Source: Erythrobacter sp. BLCC-B19 (GTDB lineage Bacteria; Pseudomonadota; Alphaproteobacteria; Sphingomonadales; Sphingomonadaceae). Taken from it: DNA of 64,000 nucleotides. Location: the NCBI RefSeq assembly GCF_028621955.1, contig NZ_CP117516.1, positions 434,001 to 498,000 of the forward strand. Direction: 5' to 3'. Of the stretch, positions 49,306 to 57,865 are shown in pieces (within the stretch, counting starts at the first letter, position 1; the number at the start of each line of letters is the position of its first letter). Under the pieces are notes generated by a model, which was given only the letters and a program-made list of their open reading frames with translations, did no database searches and was not told the origin of the DNA. The position numbers and the translations under genes were made by a program.

Positions 49306-51003
49306 TTACCCTTGCGATCTCCAGCGCATCACCACGCGGTCGACCAATTCTTCCTCGCCGCCGTCCTTGCTCCACAATTCGACGAAGCTCGGGTCTTCGG
49401 AGGCCGGGCGCTTGTGTTCTTCCAGCGCATCGAAGCTGACGCGGATCGGGATCGCCACGCCTTCGCCGCAAATGATGCATTCGCGGTTGCGCAGCGCCGG
49501 GATCGAATCGAGGAACCCGCGCGCGCCTTCGGGCATCGCCGCGCGCACGAAGGCCTGGTCGCGGTCGTTGTTGAGGCGCATCGAAATGATCGTGCCGCAC
49601 TGCGACAGCACGCCTTCGGCAAGGTCTGAGGGACGCTGGGTGATGAGGCCCAGCGAAATGCCGTATTTGCGCCCTTCCTTTGCGATGCGGCTCAAGATCT
49701 TGCCGACCGACGAGCCATCGGCGTTCTTCTCGTTGGGGACGTAGCGGTGCGCTTCCTCGCACACCAGCAGCACGGGCCGGGTCTTTTCCTCGCGGCCCCA
49801 GATGGCAAAGTCGAACACCAGGCGCGAAAGCACCGCGACCACCGTCGAGGTGATGTCCGAGGGCACGCCCGAGACGTCGATGATCGAGATCGGCTTGCCA
49901 TAGCCGGGCATCCGGAAGATCTTGGCGATGAACTCCACCATCGTGTCGCCCACCAGCATCCCGGAAAACATGAACTGGTAACGCGGATCGGCCTTCAGCT
50001 CATCGAGCTTCTGCTTGATCCGCATATAGGGCGCCGACGAGGTTGCCTTGTCGAGGCGGCCCATTTCGTCCTGCAGGATATTGCTGAAATCGGACAGCAG
50101 ATAGGGGATCGGGCTGTCCACCGTGATCTTGCCCATGGTCTGCGCCAACCGGCTTTTCGAGCGTGCGGCGAGCAGCACCTTGGCGAGAATGTCGCTGTCG
50201 GTCTGGCGGTCATTGCCGCTGCTCGACAGCAGCACTTCGCAATGTTCCTCGAAGTTCATCAGCCAGTAGGGCATCTGGAGGTTCGAGACGTCGAGGATCT
50301 GCCCCGTGGTGCGGAATGCGGCCGAATATTCGCCATGGGGGTCGATCATCACGATGTGACCCTTGGGCGCGGCCTCGCAGATGCGGTGCAGGATCAGCGC
50401 GGCGCTGGTCGACTTGCCGGTACCGGTCGATCCGAGCAGCGCGAAGTGCTTGCCAAGCATGGCGTCGATATAGAGCCCCGCACGGATGTCCTTGGTCGGG
50501 AACACCTTGCCGATGGTGATGCTGGCGCGCCCGTCGCTGGCGTAGATCTGTTCAAGGTCGCGCGTGGTGCAGGGATAGATCATCGCGCCGGGAATGGGGT
50601 AACGGGTGACCCCGCGCTTGAAACCGTGGATGTTCCCGGTCAGCTTTTCCTCGCCGCCTTCGCCGAGGAAGTCGATATGGGCGATGATCCCGCCTTCGGT
50701 GCGGCGATCCTTGCGCTGGTCGCGCACGTTGGCGAGCAGCCAGGCATCGCCCACGCGGATCTTGATCTGGCTGCCGACCTGCCCGGCCATCGCGACCGAG
50801 GCATCGGGATCCTTCATACATTCATTGATGCGCTGCAAATCGAGCGCGATCTGCGAGCCCGAACCGGAGATCTCCAGCACCACCCCGATCGGCAGGCGCG
50901 CATTGTCATGCCCGCTGCGGGCATTGGCCGGGGCGTGCTCTTCCTCGCCGACCGGATTGGGGCCGGTGAAGCGCTCGAAATCCTGCCTTGCGTGATCGGT
51001 CAT
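49306..51003 (-). CDS. HerA-like ATPase (DUF87 helicase family)
   Basis: A 565-residue HerA/FtsK-type ATPase. A beta-barrel-like N-terminal region (about 36-160) precedes Walker A GSTGTGKST (191-199). Walker B VLLVCEEAHRYV and the arginine/QRPSDL region (LITQRPSDLAEGVLSQCGTII) follow. HerA hexamers translocate DNA and usually work with the NurA nuclease in end resection, but no nurA is adjacent here. ATG 51003 has AGGGAAAGG upstream. The role is unassigned. Confidence 0.88.
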   Translation of the reverse strand: MTDHARQDFERFTGPNPVGEEEHAPANARSGHDNARLPIGVVLEISGSGSQIALDLQRINECMKDPDASVAMAGQVGSQIKIRVGDAWLLANVRDQRKDRRTEGGIIAHIDFLGEGGEEKLTGNIHGFKRGVTRYPIPGAMIYPCTTRDLEQIYASDGRASITIGKVFPTKDIRAGLYIDAMLGKHFALLGSTGTGKSTSAALILHRICEAAPKGHIVMIDPHGEYSAAFRTTGQILDVSNLQMPYWLMNFEEHCEVLLSSSGNDRQTDSDILAKVLLAARSKSRLAQTMGKITVDSPIPYLLSDFSNILQDEMGRLDKATSSAPYMRIKQKLDELKADPRYQFMFSGMLVGDTMVEFIAKIFRMPGYGKPISIIDVSGVPSDITSTVVAVLSRLVFDFAIWGREEKTRPVLLVCEEAHRYVPNEKNADGSSVGKILSRIAKEGRKYGISLGLITQRPSDLAEGVLSQCGTIISMRLNNDRDQAFVRAAMPEGARGFLDSIPALRNRECIICGEGVAIPIRVSFDALEEHKRPASEDPSFVELWSKDGGEEELVDRVVMRWRSQG

Positions 51004-51093
51004 TGGCGCCTTTCCCTGCGCAGCGTCGAAACCCGGCAAGGATTACGGCCAATGAGGTTAAGAACGGGTCAACGCGTCCGGCTCAGTTGCCTG

Positions 51094-51870
51094 TCAGTTG
51101 CGGGCGAACAGGCGTCCGGCGAGCCACCCCATCGCCAGCGAAAGCGCAATGGCGCCAAGGCCATAGAAAAACGACCAGCGCTGGGCGGCGGTCACCACCT
51201 GCCCTTCGAGCCCGGCCTTGACCACCTCGATCCGCGCGGTCGCGCTCGCCAGCACCCGGCCGCGCGCGATGGCGAAGGTTTCGGCGGTGTAGCGCCCGGT
51301 GGTGACGTTGGAGGGCAGATCGATGCGCGCCTGATAGAGCACCTTTTCGCTGATCTTCACCCCGCCCGGGCTCTCCTTGAACAAGCCCTGCCGCCGGCGC
51401 AGTTCGACCAGACCATGGGCAAACCGGGCCTGCTCCTCCGGCTCGATCTGGCCGGAAGGGGACAGCTGGATGAAATCGGTGCCGAGTTCGTAGATCGCGG
51501 CGGTGCGCTCATCGACGATCTCCTTGATCGGGCGCGAAGACGCGACGGCGAAAAAGGCAGGGGCGGAGCGGAAATCGCTCGACCCGGCATTGGCCCAGAT
51601 GCCGATGATGCGTTCCTTCTCGCGGATACGGATCGCCTCCGTCGGCCCCTTCAGCACCACGACGATGTCGTAATCCTCGGCGTTCGCGCCCGCTCCGGCG
51701 GGGTCGATCACCGCGCCGTAGAGCAGCAGCCGCGCGCCGGTGAAACCCTGCCGCACCTCGATCCGCGACTGGCTGACGGCGGGCACCAGCACCGGCTCGC
51801 GCTGCGCCAAAGCTGGCGGCGCGGACACGGCGAGCCATCCCAGCAGGAGGAGGAGCGCGATCCGCTTCAC
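51094..51870 (-). CDS. TIGR02186-type membrane-anchored protein
   Basis: A 258-residue protein with a signal peptide (about 1-22, ending ALAQ), a beta-rich periplasmic part (RIEVRQGFTGARLLLYGAV, VVLKGPTEAIRIREKERIIGIW), and a C-terminal membrane helix (about 233-255). I recognise it as the family usually found next to TauE/SafE permeases. The function is unknown; an export accessory role is inferred from that pairing. It starts 10 bases after the permease stop. Confidence 0.85.
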   Translation of the reverse strand: MKRIALLLLLGWLAVSAPPALAQREPVLVPAVSQSRIEVRQGFTGARLLLYGAVIDPAGAGANAEDYDIVVVLKGPTEAIRIREKERIIGIWANAGSSDFRSAPAFFAVASSRPIKEIVDERTAAIYELGTDFIQLSPSGQIEPEEQARFAHGLVELRRRQGLFKESPGGVKISEKVLYQARIDLPSNVTTGRYTAETFAIARGRVLASATARIEVVKAGLEGQVVTAAQRWSFFYGLGAIALSLAMGWLAGRLFARN

Positions 51871-51880
51871 GCAGCGGCCA

Positions 51881-52795
51881 TCACAGCGGCACCACGGTGT
51901 AGATCTCGTCCGGCTGCACCCCGAGGCCGTAGAGCATCCGCAGCGCGATCAGCAGCACCAGCGCGGCCAGCGCAAGGCGGAGATATTCGGGCCGCGCCTT
52001 CAAGGCGATCTGCGTCCCGAACTGCGCGCCCAGCACCGATCCCAGCAGCAGCAGCGCGGCGAGCACCAGATCGACCGCCTTGGTCGTCAGCGCATGGGTC
52101 ATGGTGGTGACCATCGTCACGAACAGGATCTGGAACAGCGATGTGCCGACCACGACATTGCCGCTCATCCCGAGGATATAGAGCATCGCGGGCACCAGCA
52201 GGAACCCGCCGCCCACCCCCATCAGCATGGTGAGGATGCCGACCAGCATCCCGAGGATCGCCGGGGCGAGCGGCGAGATGTAGAGGCCCGAGGCGTAGAA
52301 CCGCCAACGGTAGGGCAGGCTCGCGACCAGCGGGTGGTGGCGGCGCTTCCGCACCTGCGGCCCCTTGCCCAGCAGGCCCGGGCGCAGGGTGCTCACCGCC
52401 TCGCGCATCATCAGCGTCCCGATCGAGCCGAGCATCAGCACGTAGAGAATATTGATGACGATATCGATCTGGCCGAGCGTTTGCAGCACGCTGAACAAGG
52501 CGCCGCCGATCAGCGCGCCGACAATCCCGCCGCCGACCATCACCGCGCCCATGCGATAGTCCACGCCCTTGCGGCGCGAATGGGCCAGCACGCCCGAAAC
52601 GCTCGCCCCTGTCACCTGCGTCGCGGCAGAAGCCGCAGCGACCGTCGGCGGGATGCCGTAGAAGATCAAAAGCGGCGTCGTCAGGAAACCGCCGCCGACT
52701 CCGAACAGGCCCGACAGAATGCCGGTCAGCCCGCCCAGCAGCACGATAAACAGCCCGTTGACCGAAAGATTCGCGATGGGCAGGTAGACGTCCAT
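51881..52795 (-). CDS. Sulfite exporter TauE/SafE family permease
   Basis: A 304-residue membrane protein of the TSUP family. Two half-repeats each begin with a glycine-rich signature: GGLTGILSGLFGVGGGFLTTPLL and MLVGILTMLMGVGGGFLLVPAM. A cytoplasmic linker with KRRHHPLVASLPYRW separates them. The family exports sulphite, sulphoacetate or related anions; the substrate is not known here. It is paired with the TIGR02186-type gene. Confidence 0.92.
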   Translation of the reverse strand: MDVYLPIANLSVNGLFIVLLGGLTGILSGLFGVGGGFLTTPLLIFYGIPPTVAAASAATQVTGASVSGVLAHSRRKGVDYRMGAVMVGGGIVGALIGGALFSVLQTLGQIDIVINILYVLMLGSIGTLMMREAVSTLRPGLLGKGPQVRKRRHHPLVASLPYRWRFYASGLYISPLAPAILGMLVGILTMLMGVGGGFLLVPAMLYILGMSGNVVVGTSLFQILFVTMVTTMTHALTTKAVDLVLAALLLLGSVLGAQFGTQIALKARPEYLRLALAALVLLIALRMLYGLGVQPDEIYTVVPL

Positions 52796-52900
52796 GACGC
52801 GCAGGCTAGCCGAGGCGGCGGGGGGATGAAAGGCAGGCGAGGCCCGTATCCTCGGGGTTTTTTGGGAGCCTTGTCCTCTGCCCTTCGCCGCGGGGCTGCG

Positions 52901-54019
52901 CTAAAACCCGGTTGCCAGCGTCACCGCCACTCCGGAACGCGGCGCTGCATCGCCTGCGACCTGCTGGCGCCAGTCGATACTGATGCGCGCGGGCACCTCG
53001 CCGAGCGTGACATCGAGCCGCAAGGTCGGCCCGATGTCGATGCGCTGCGCATCCTTCTGCGCGCCCCCCCATATGCCCGCACCAAGGCTCAGCCGCGCCG
53101 CATCCCCCGTAAGGCGCGCGACCGGCGGCAGCTCGCGGGTGATGCTCGCCTGCCCGTCGGCAAAGGCCGTGGGCTGCGTCCCCCCGACCCAGCCCGCCTG
53201 ACCATAGGCCTCAAGCTGCGCTTCATAGGGAAGCGCGACCGGGGCGATTTCCGTGACCACATAGGCGGCCGGACGCCACTGGTTGCTGAAGGCCGCATCG
53301 GTGTAGCGCACCTCCGCCGCGGCGCGCAGCGGGACGCGTCCGAAGGGGCGCAGCGACGCGCCCAGCGCCAGTTCGTTCTCACCCTGCCGCACCATCGCCC
53401 GGTAGGCGCGGGCATAGAGCCGCGGGTCGATCACTGCCTCGGGGGCGATGCGATATTGCAGCACGCCGCCCACCTGACTTGCCCCATAGATCGGCACGCG
53501 CCCTTGCGAGACCGGCGCGGCATTCGATCCCTGTCGCCAGAAGGCCCAGGCATCGAAGGTCCAGCGCCCGGCCGGAGCCTGCCGCGCGGCGGGGAGAGGC
53601 GGCAGGAATGGGGGCGGCACCTCGCGCGGGGTCGCAACCGGCGGATCCGGCGCGGCGCTTGCCAGACCGGTTGCAGGCGTTCCCCCCAGCAAGGGATCGT
53701 GCAGCGCGGCGCGTTGCAGCATCCGGCGCGCCGCCGAAAGGCGTGGATCGCTTGCGGCGCGGGCGGGCGCGCCATGCGGCCCGGCGGCGCGCGCCAGGGG
53801 CAGGGTCGCCGGAACGAACGAGGCGGGCTGAGGGGCCGCGCGCGTCACCTCGGCCAGCGCCGCGCGCTGCAGGTCGAGCGCGTTCGCCATCGGGGCAAAG
53901 GGGCTTTCCCACCACACCGCCCGCGCCGTGCTCCATCCGGCGAGCAGCAGCACCAGCATCACCAGCGGCCCGCCCCGCCGCCTGCTGCGCTCCGAGATCC
54001 GATGCGCGGCGATGGTCAC
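52901..54019 (-). CDS. NfrA C-terminal-like outer-membrane protein
   Basis: A 372-residue protein. The N-terminal hydrophobic stretch (about residues 18-34) serves as signal or anchor. An Ala/Pro-rich linker (about 55-145) follows, and then a beta-barrel-like domain (GGVLQYRIAPEAVIDPRLYARAYRA, VRYTDAAFSNQWRPAAYVV) ending in phenylalanine (ATLATGF). It resembles only the C-terminal barrel of the phage N4 receptor NfrA and lacks the TPR part. Its ATG overlaps the glycosyltransferase stop. It probably exports the polymer made by that enzyme; this is inferred from pairing. Confidence 0.72.
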   Translation of the reverse strand: MTIAAHRISERSRRRGGPLVMLVLLLAGWSTARAVWWESPFAPMANALDLQRAALAEVTRAAPQPASFVPATLPLARAAGPHGAPARAASDPRLSAARRMLQRAALHDPLLGGTPATGLASAAPDPPVATPREVPPPFLPPLPAARQAPAGRWTFDAWAFWRQGSNAAPVSQGRVPIYGASQVGGVLQYRIAPEAVIDPRLYARAYRAMVRQGENELALGASLRPFGRVPLRAAAEVRYTDAAFSNQWRPAAYVVTEIAPVALPYEAQLEAYGQAGWVGGTQPTAFADGQASITRELPPVARLTGDAARLSLGAGIWGGAQKDAQRIDIGPTLRLDVTLGEVPARISIDWRQQVAGDAAPRSGVAVTLATGF

Positions 54020-55467
54020 GGGCGCTGCGCTCCGGCAAGCGCGAGTTGCCCCCTCAGGCGCGCGCCGAGCTCTGCGGGATGCGTGTCATGGTCGGTCTTG
54101 TCCCACACGGCAGACCGCCCCGCCAGCGTGCGCGCATAGGCAAACACCGCGCGCCGCCCGGCGATGATCGCGATGACATTGGCCAGCGGCAGGCGCAGCA
54201 CCGCGAACAGGCCTTCTGCCACGCCATGCTCGCGCGCGGTGAAGGCAAAACGCCAGACGATCCGCCAGCCGAAGGCGACCGCGTTGGCATAGAGCACCGC
54301 GCGCAGCACCGGGCTCAGTGGCACAGGTTCGGACAGGCCGGTGACCACCATCACACCCATCACGCCCGTCAGCAGCACCAGCACATAGCCCACCAGCAGG
54401 ACCAGCGCCGTGAGCGGCCCGCGCCGGTCGCGCGCGCGCATCCAGAATTCCGTGATCCCGCCCGACCAGCCCACCCTGTCCCAGCCCAGCAGCGAAATCC
54501 CGAGCACCCAGCGCGCCTTCTGGCGCACCACCGCGTCGAAGGCGTGGGGAAAGAAGGCGCGGGTGGCGATCAGGCGGCCATCCTCGCCCCGCGCGCGCAC
54601 GAACCGGCAGCGCCCGCCCGCGGCCGCGACGGCGAGGCCAAGCTCGTAATCCTCGGTCAGCGAATCGCTGGCGAACGGCAAGCCCGCCGCTCCGCCATCC
54701 CCCTCGCGCCGCACCAGCCAGTCGAGCGCCCGGCGCGATACCGCGCAGCCCACGCCCGCGCCCGGCAGCCCCGCCCCCAGCGCATCACGCACCACCATCG
54801 CCTTGCCATGCGCCTCGGCAAATTCCTCGCAATAATGCGCGCCGATATGCCGCGCGGCAAAGTCGCGGTGATGCGGCACCAGCGGCTCGACCGGCAGCTG
54901 CACGAAATCCGCCCCGCCCGCGATGCATTCGTCCAGCAGGCCGAGCGCCGCCGGATCGACCATGTCCTCGGCATCGTGGAACACCACCGTGGCAAAGCGC
55001 CGCCCGCTGCGCGCTTCATCCAGCAGCAGGGCTGCGTGCAGCCGGTTGAGGCAGTCGGCCTTGGTGGTCGGCCCGTCACGGTCGAGGATCACCAGCCGCA
55101 GCCGAGGATCGCCGCGGGCCGCGGCAATCGCCGCCCCGAGGGTCGCAGGGTCATTGCGATAGCAGCCGATATAGAGGCGCAGGGTGGCGTGCGGCCAGGT
55201 GTCGAGCAGGTGGCGCAGTGTCTGCCCGATCACCGCCGCTTCCCGCCAGGCCGGGATCAGCACCGCGACCGGCCCCGACAGCGGCCGCGCGCGCAAGGCT
55301 TCGCGGCCACGCCGCGCGGTGCGCGCCCGCCCACTGACCTTGAGCCACAGCCAGATTCCATCGACTGCCAGATCGTCCAGCGCGCCGATCAGAAAGAAGA
55401 CGCCGGCAAACAGCAGCAATTCGTGCTGTAGCAGGACAAGACCCCGCCACAGCTCAGGCGCAAACAT
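54016..55467 (-). CDS. NfrB-like family 2 glycosyltransferase
   Basis: A 483-residue inner-membrane glycosyltransferase. After an N-terminal helix (about 14-38), the GT2 core has VAVLIPAWREAAVIGQTLRHL, the metal motif DAED (165-168), TED (271-273) and QKARW (316-320). C-terminal helices lie at about 335-360 and 370-400. This is the NfrB arrangement, but the c-di-GMP-binding C-terminal domain of E. coli NfrB is absent. I chose ATG 55467 with GAAGGGGG upstream; a TTG 24 bases earlier is an alternative. It is coupled to the NfrA-like gene. Confidence 0.87.
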   Translation of the reverse strand: MFAPELWRGLVLLQHELLLFAGVFFLIGALDDLAVDGIWLWLKVSGRARTARRGREALRARPLSGPVAVLIPAWREAAVIGQTLRHLLDTWPHATLRLYIGCYRNDPATLGAAIAAARGDPRLRLVILDRDGPTTKADCLNRLHAALLLDEARSGRRFATVVFHDAEDMVDPAALGLLDECIAGGADFVQLPVEPLVPHHRDFAARHIGAHYCEEFAEAHGKAMVVRDALGAGLPGAGVGCAVSRRALDWLVRREGDGGAAGLPFASDSLTEDYELGLAVAAAGGRCRFVRARGEDGRLIATRAFFPHAFDAVVRQKARWVLGISLLGWDRVGWSGGITEFWMRARDRRGPLTALVLLVGYVLVLLTGVMGVMVVTGLSEPVPLSPVLRAVLYANAVAFGWRIVWRFAFTAREHGVAEGLFAVLRLPLANVIAIIAGRRAVFAYARTLAGRSAVWDKTDHDTHPAELGARLRGQLALAGAQRP

Positions 55468-55593
55468 GGACAAGGCGACCCCCTTCCCCAAAAACGCCTG
55501 TAAATTACATTACATAACCAAGCCGTGCAACTGTCGCCCAATTTTTAATGGTTTAGATCGGGTTTATTTCACCCGCTCCGAAAAGAAGGTTGC

Positions 55594-56031
55594 TTACCAG
55601 CTACCGATATTGGGCAAGCTCACCCACGGCTCGGCCGGCTCGAGATAGCCTTCCTGGAGCAATTCGATCGAAATGCCGTCGGGCGATTTGACGAAGGCCA
55701 TGTGTCCATCGCGCGGGGGACGGTGCAGGGTGTGACCGGCATCGACGAGGCGCTGGCAGGTCTCGTAGATGTTCTCGACCCGGTAGGCGAGGTGCCCGAA
55801 ATTGCGCCCGCCGGTATATTCCTCCGCCGGGGCGCCGTCTTCGGGCGGCCAGTTGTAGGTCAGTTCGACCTCGGCCAGCCCTTCCTGTCCCGGCGCGGCG
55901 AGGAAGATCAGGGTAAAGCGGCCCTGTTCGCTGTCGAAGCGGCGCACTTCCCTGAGGCCGATCAGTTCGAAAAACGCGACCGTGGCGGCGGGGTCAGCGA
56001 CGCGGATCATCGAGTGAAGATATTTCACCAT
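55594..56031 (-). CDS. VOC-family protein (lactoylglutathione-lyase-like)
   Basis: A 145-residue glyoxalase-fold protein. KYLHSMIRVADPAATVAFFELIGL starts the first half, and FGHLAYRVENIYETCQRLVDAG starts the second. Possible metal ligands are His6, a glutamate in EVELTYNW, His in GHLAYRV and Glu in ISIELLQ, as in glyoxalase I. Methylglyoxal detoxification is likely but unproven. I chose ATG 56031 (MVKYLHS), the usual family start, over ATG 56043. Confidence 0.85.
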   Translation of the reverse strand: MVKYLHSMIRVADPAATVAFFELIGLREVRRFDSEQGRFTLIFLAAPGQEGLAEVELTYNWPPEDGAPAEEYTGGRNFGHLAYRVENIYETCQRLVDAGHTLHRPPRDGHMAFVKSPDGISIELLQEGYLEPAEPWVSLPNIGSW

Positions 56032-56108
56032 GGCACATTCCATTCAAAAACGGTTCATCGACGATGATGCACAACTCATCGCATCAACTCTTTCACGGGG
56101 AACATGGT

Positions 56109-56861
56109 ATGAGCGGCGATGATGTGCAACCGGCGAATTCGGCGAACGGTGTTCTGCGCGAGCCGGCTGCGCTGCGCTGGTTCGGCACGGCAGCGATCCT
56201 GTCGATCGGCATGATCGCAGGCGGGTATCTGCTGGGCGACGGGCTGCTGCGCGCCAAGGATGCCGAGCGCGCGGTCACCGTGCGCGGCCTTGCCGAACGC
56301 AACGTCACCGCCGACCTTGCGACCTGGACGATCAGCTATTCCGCATCCTCCACCAGCCTTGCCGAAGCGCAGGGCAAGGTGCGTGCCGATACCGCCGCGA
56401 TCGAGGCCTTCTTCAAGGATCTGGGCTTTCCCGCAGACGCGCTCCAGCCGACCGGCGCCAATGTCACCAGCTTCACCAATGAAGGCGTGACCACCTACAC
56501 GGTGCGCCAGCGGCTTGCCCTGCGCACCGAAGACATCACCCGCGCGCAGAAGGCGGTCGCGCGGCAGTTCGATCTGGTCGGGCGCGGGGTGTTTCTGGAG
56601 GAGGGCTCGGGCATGGCCTATACCTTCACCAAGCTCAACGCGATCAAGCCGGAAATGGTCGCCGAAGCCACCAAGGACGCGCGCGCGGCCGCCGAACAAT
56701 TCGCCAAGGATTCCGGATCGGGCGTCGGCAAGATCAGGGACGCAACCCAGGGCTATTTCGAGATCGAGGCGCGTGACGGCGAAGCGGGCGGCTGGGGCAG
56801 CGCCGACAGCCCCTACAAGAAGGTGCGCGTGGTCACGACCGTGAGCTTCACGCTCGACTGA
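56109..56861 (+). CDS. SIMPL-domain (DUF541) periplasmic protein
   Basis: A 250-residue protein with one N-terminal membrane anchor (about 26-45) and a SIMPL domain (about 55-250). It contains AVTVRGLAERNVTADLATWTI and repeats TDTRAIEAFFKDLGF-like and YTVRQRLALRTEDITRA text. SIMPL proteins form periplasmic oligomers; their function is uncertain, though some relate to oxidative stress. ATG 56109 has GGGGAAC upstream; a frame start at 56064 is less likely. Confidence 0.85.
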   Translation: MSGDDVQPANSANGVLREPAALRWFGTAAILSIGMIAGGYLLGDGLLRAKDAERAVTVRGLAERNVTADLATWTISYSASSTSLAEAQGKVRADTAAIEAFFKDLGFPADALQPTGANVTSFTNEGVTTYTVRQRLALRTEDITRAQKAVARQFDLVGRGVFLEEGSGMAYTFTKLNAIKPEMVAEATKDARAAAEQFAKDSGSGVGKIRDATQGYFEIEARDGEAGGWGSADSPYKKVRVVTTVSFTLD

Positions 56862-57054
56862 CGCGGGCGGGCCAAGGGACTCTACCGGGCCACTGGGCGA
56901 CAATTTCGCACCATTGGTCGATAGGAGCGGAGGGTTTGTTGCAGCCTTGCGTTGAGGGGCGTATGCGCTCCGAGCTTGTCCGGGCGCGCGACATAACAGC
57001 AATCCGCCGCCTCGCCCTTCGTCAGGGTCGCACAACCGGAAATTTGAAAAGCTC

Positions 57055-57861
57055 ATGCTTCAGCGATTGCGCGAACTGTTTGCTCCCCCTCCCCCGGCAA
57101 TCATGCCGAGCGTGCCAAGCGGCACCCGTTACTATGCAATCGGCGACATTCATGGCCGGCTTGACCTCTATGAGGCGCTGATTGCCGCGATCGAGGGCGA
57201 AATCGCCGCCGCTCCGGGGATCGAACACCGCATCATCGTGCTGGGCGATCTGGTTGACCGCGGCCCCGACAGCGCGGGCGTGGTCGAACGCACGCGGGTG
57301 TGGCAGCAGTCGCGCAATGTCCGGGTGCTGGCGGGCAACCACGAGGAAATGTTCCTCGCCGCCTTCGAAAAGCCCGAAGCCTTGCGCCACTTCCTCAAGC
57401 ATGGCGGGCGCGAGACGGTGCTGAGCTATGGCTTCTCCTCGCGCCAGTTGTGGGATCTGACGCTGGAGGAAATCTTCGAGCGCCTGCCGCAGGTCGTCCC
57501 GCAGGATGTGCGCGATTACATCGCCAGCTTCGAGACGATGATCCGCGCGGGCGACTATGTCTTCGTTCACGCCGGGGTCGATCCCACGCGCCCGCTCGGC
57601 GAGCAGAAGCGCAGCGACCTGCTGTGGATCCGCGACCGCTTTCTCAGCCACGAAGGCCCGCTCGAAAAGGTGGTCGTCCACGGTCATACGATCTTCGACC
57701 ACGTGATGGATTGCGGCAACCGGATCGGGATTGATACCGGCGCGTTCCGGTCAGGCGTGCTGACGGCGCTGGTGCTCGAAGGCGATCAGCGGCGCATCCT
57801 TCAGGCGCGCAGTGGCGACGGCGAGCCGCTGGCGGTGTTCCACGGCGACCGGCCGCACTGA
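57055..57861 (+). CDS. Metallophosphoesterase (serine/threonine phosphatase-like)
   Basis: A 268-residue calcineurin-like phosphoesterase. The dinuclear metal motifs are GDIHG (30-34), GDLVDRG (64-70) and GNHEE (94-98), followed by VFVHAGVDP and VVHGHTIF. This is the bacterial PPP-type phosphatase layout related to lambda phosphatase. The substrate is unknown. It ends 4 bases before the convergent pentapeptide gene. Confidence 0.92.
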   Translation: MLQRLRELFAPPPPAIMPSVPSGTRYYAIGDIHGRLDLYEALIAAIEGEIAAAPGIEHRIIVLGDLVDRGPDSAGVVERTRVWQQSRNVRVLAGNHEEMFLAAFEKPEALRHFLKHGGRETVLSYGFSSRQLWDLTLEEIFERLPQVVPQDVRDYIASFETMIRAGDYVFVHAGVDPTRPLGEQKRSDLLWIRDRFLSHEGPLEKVVVHGHTIFDHVMDCGNRIGIDTGAFRSGVLTALVLEGDQRRILQARSGDGEPLAVFHGDRPH

Positions 57862-57865
57862 ACCG

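Noticed and set aside
49306..51003. HerA-based phage defence module
   Set aside because: No nuclease, SIR2, DUF4297 or other effector gene adjoins it; the neighbours are housekeeping genes.
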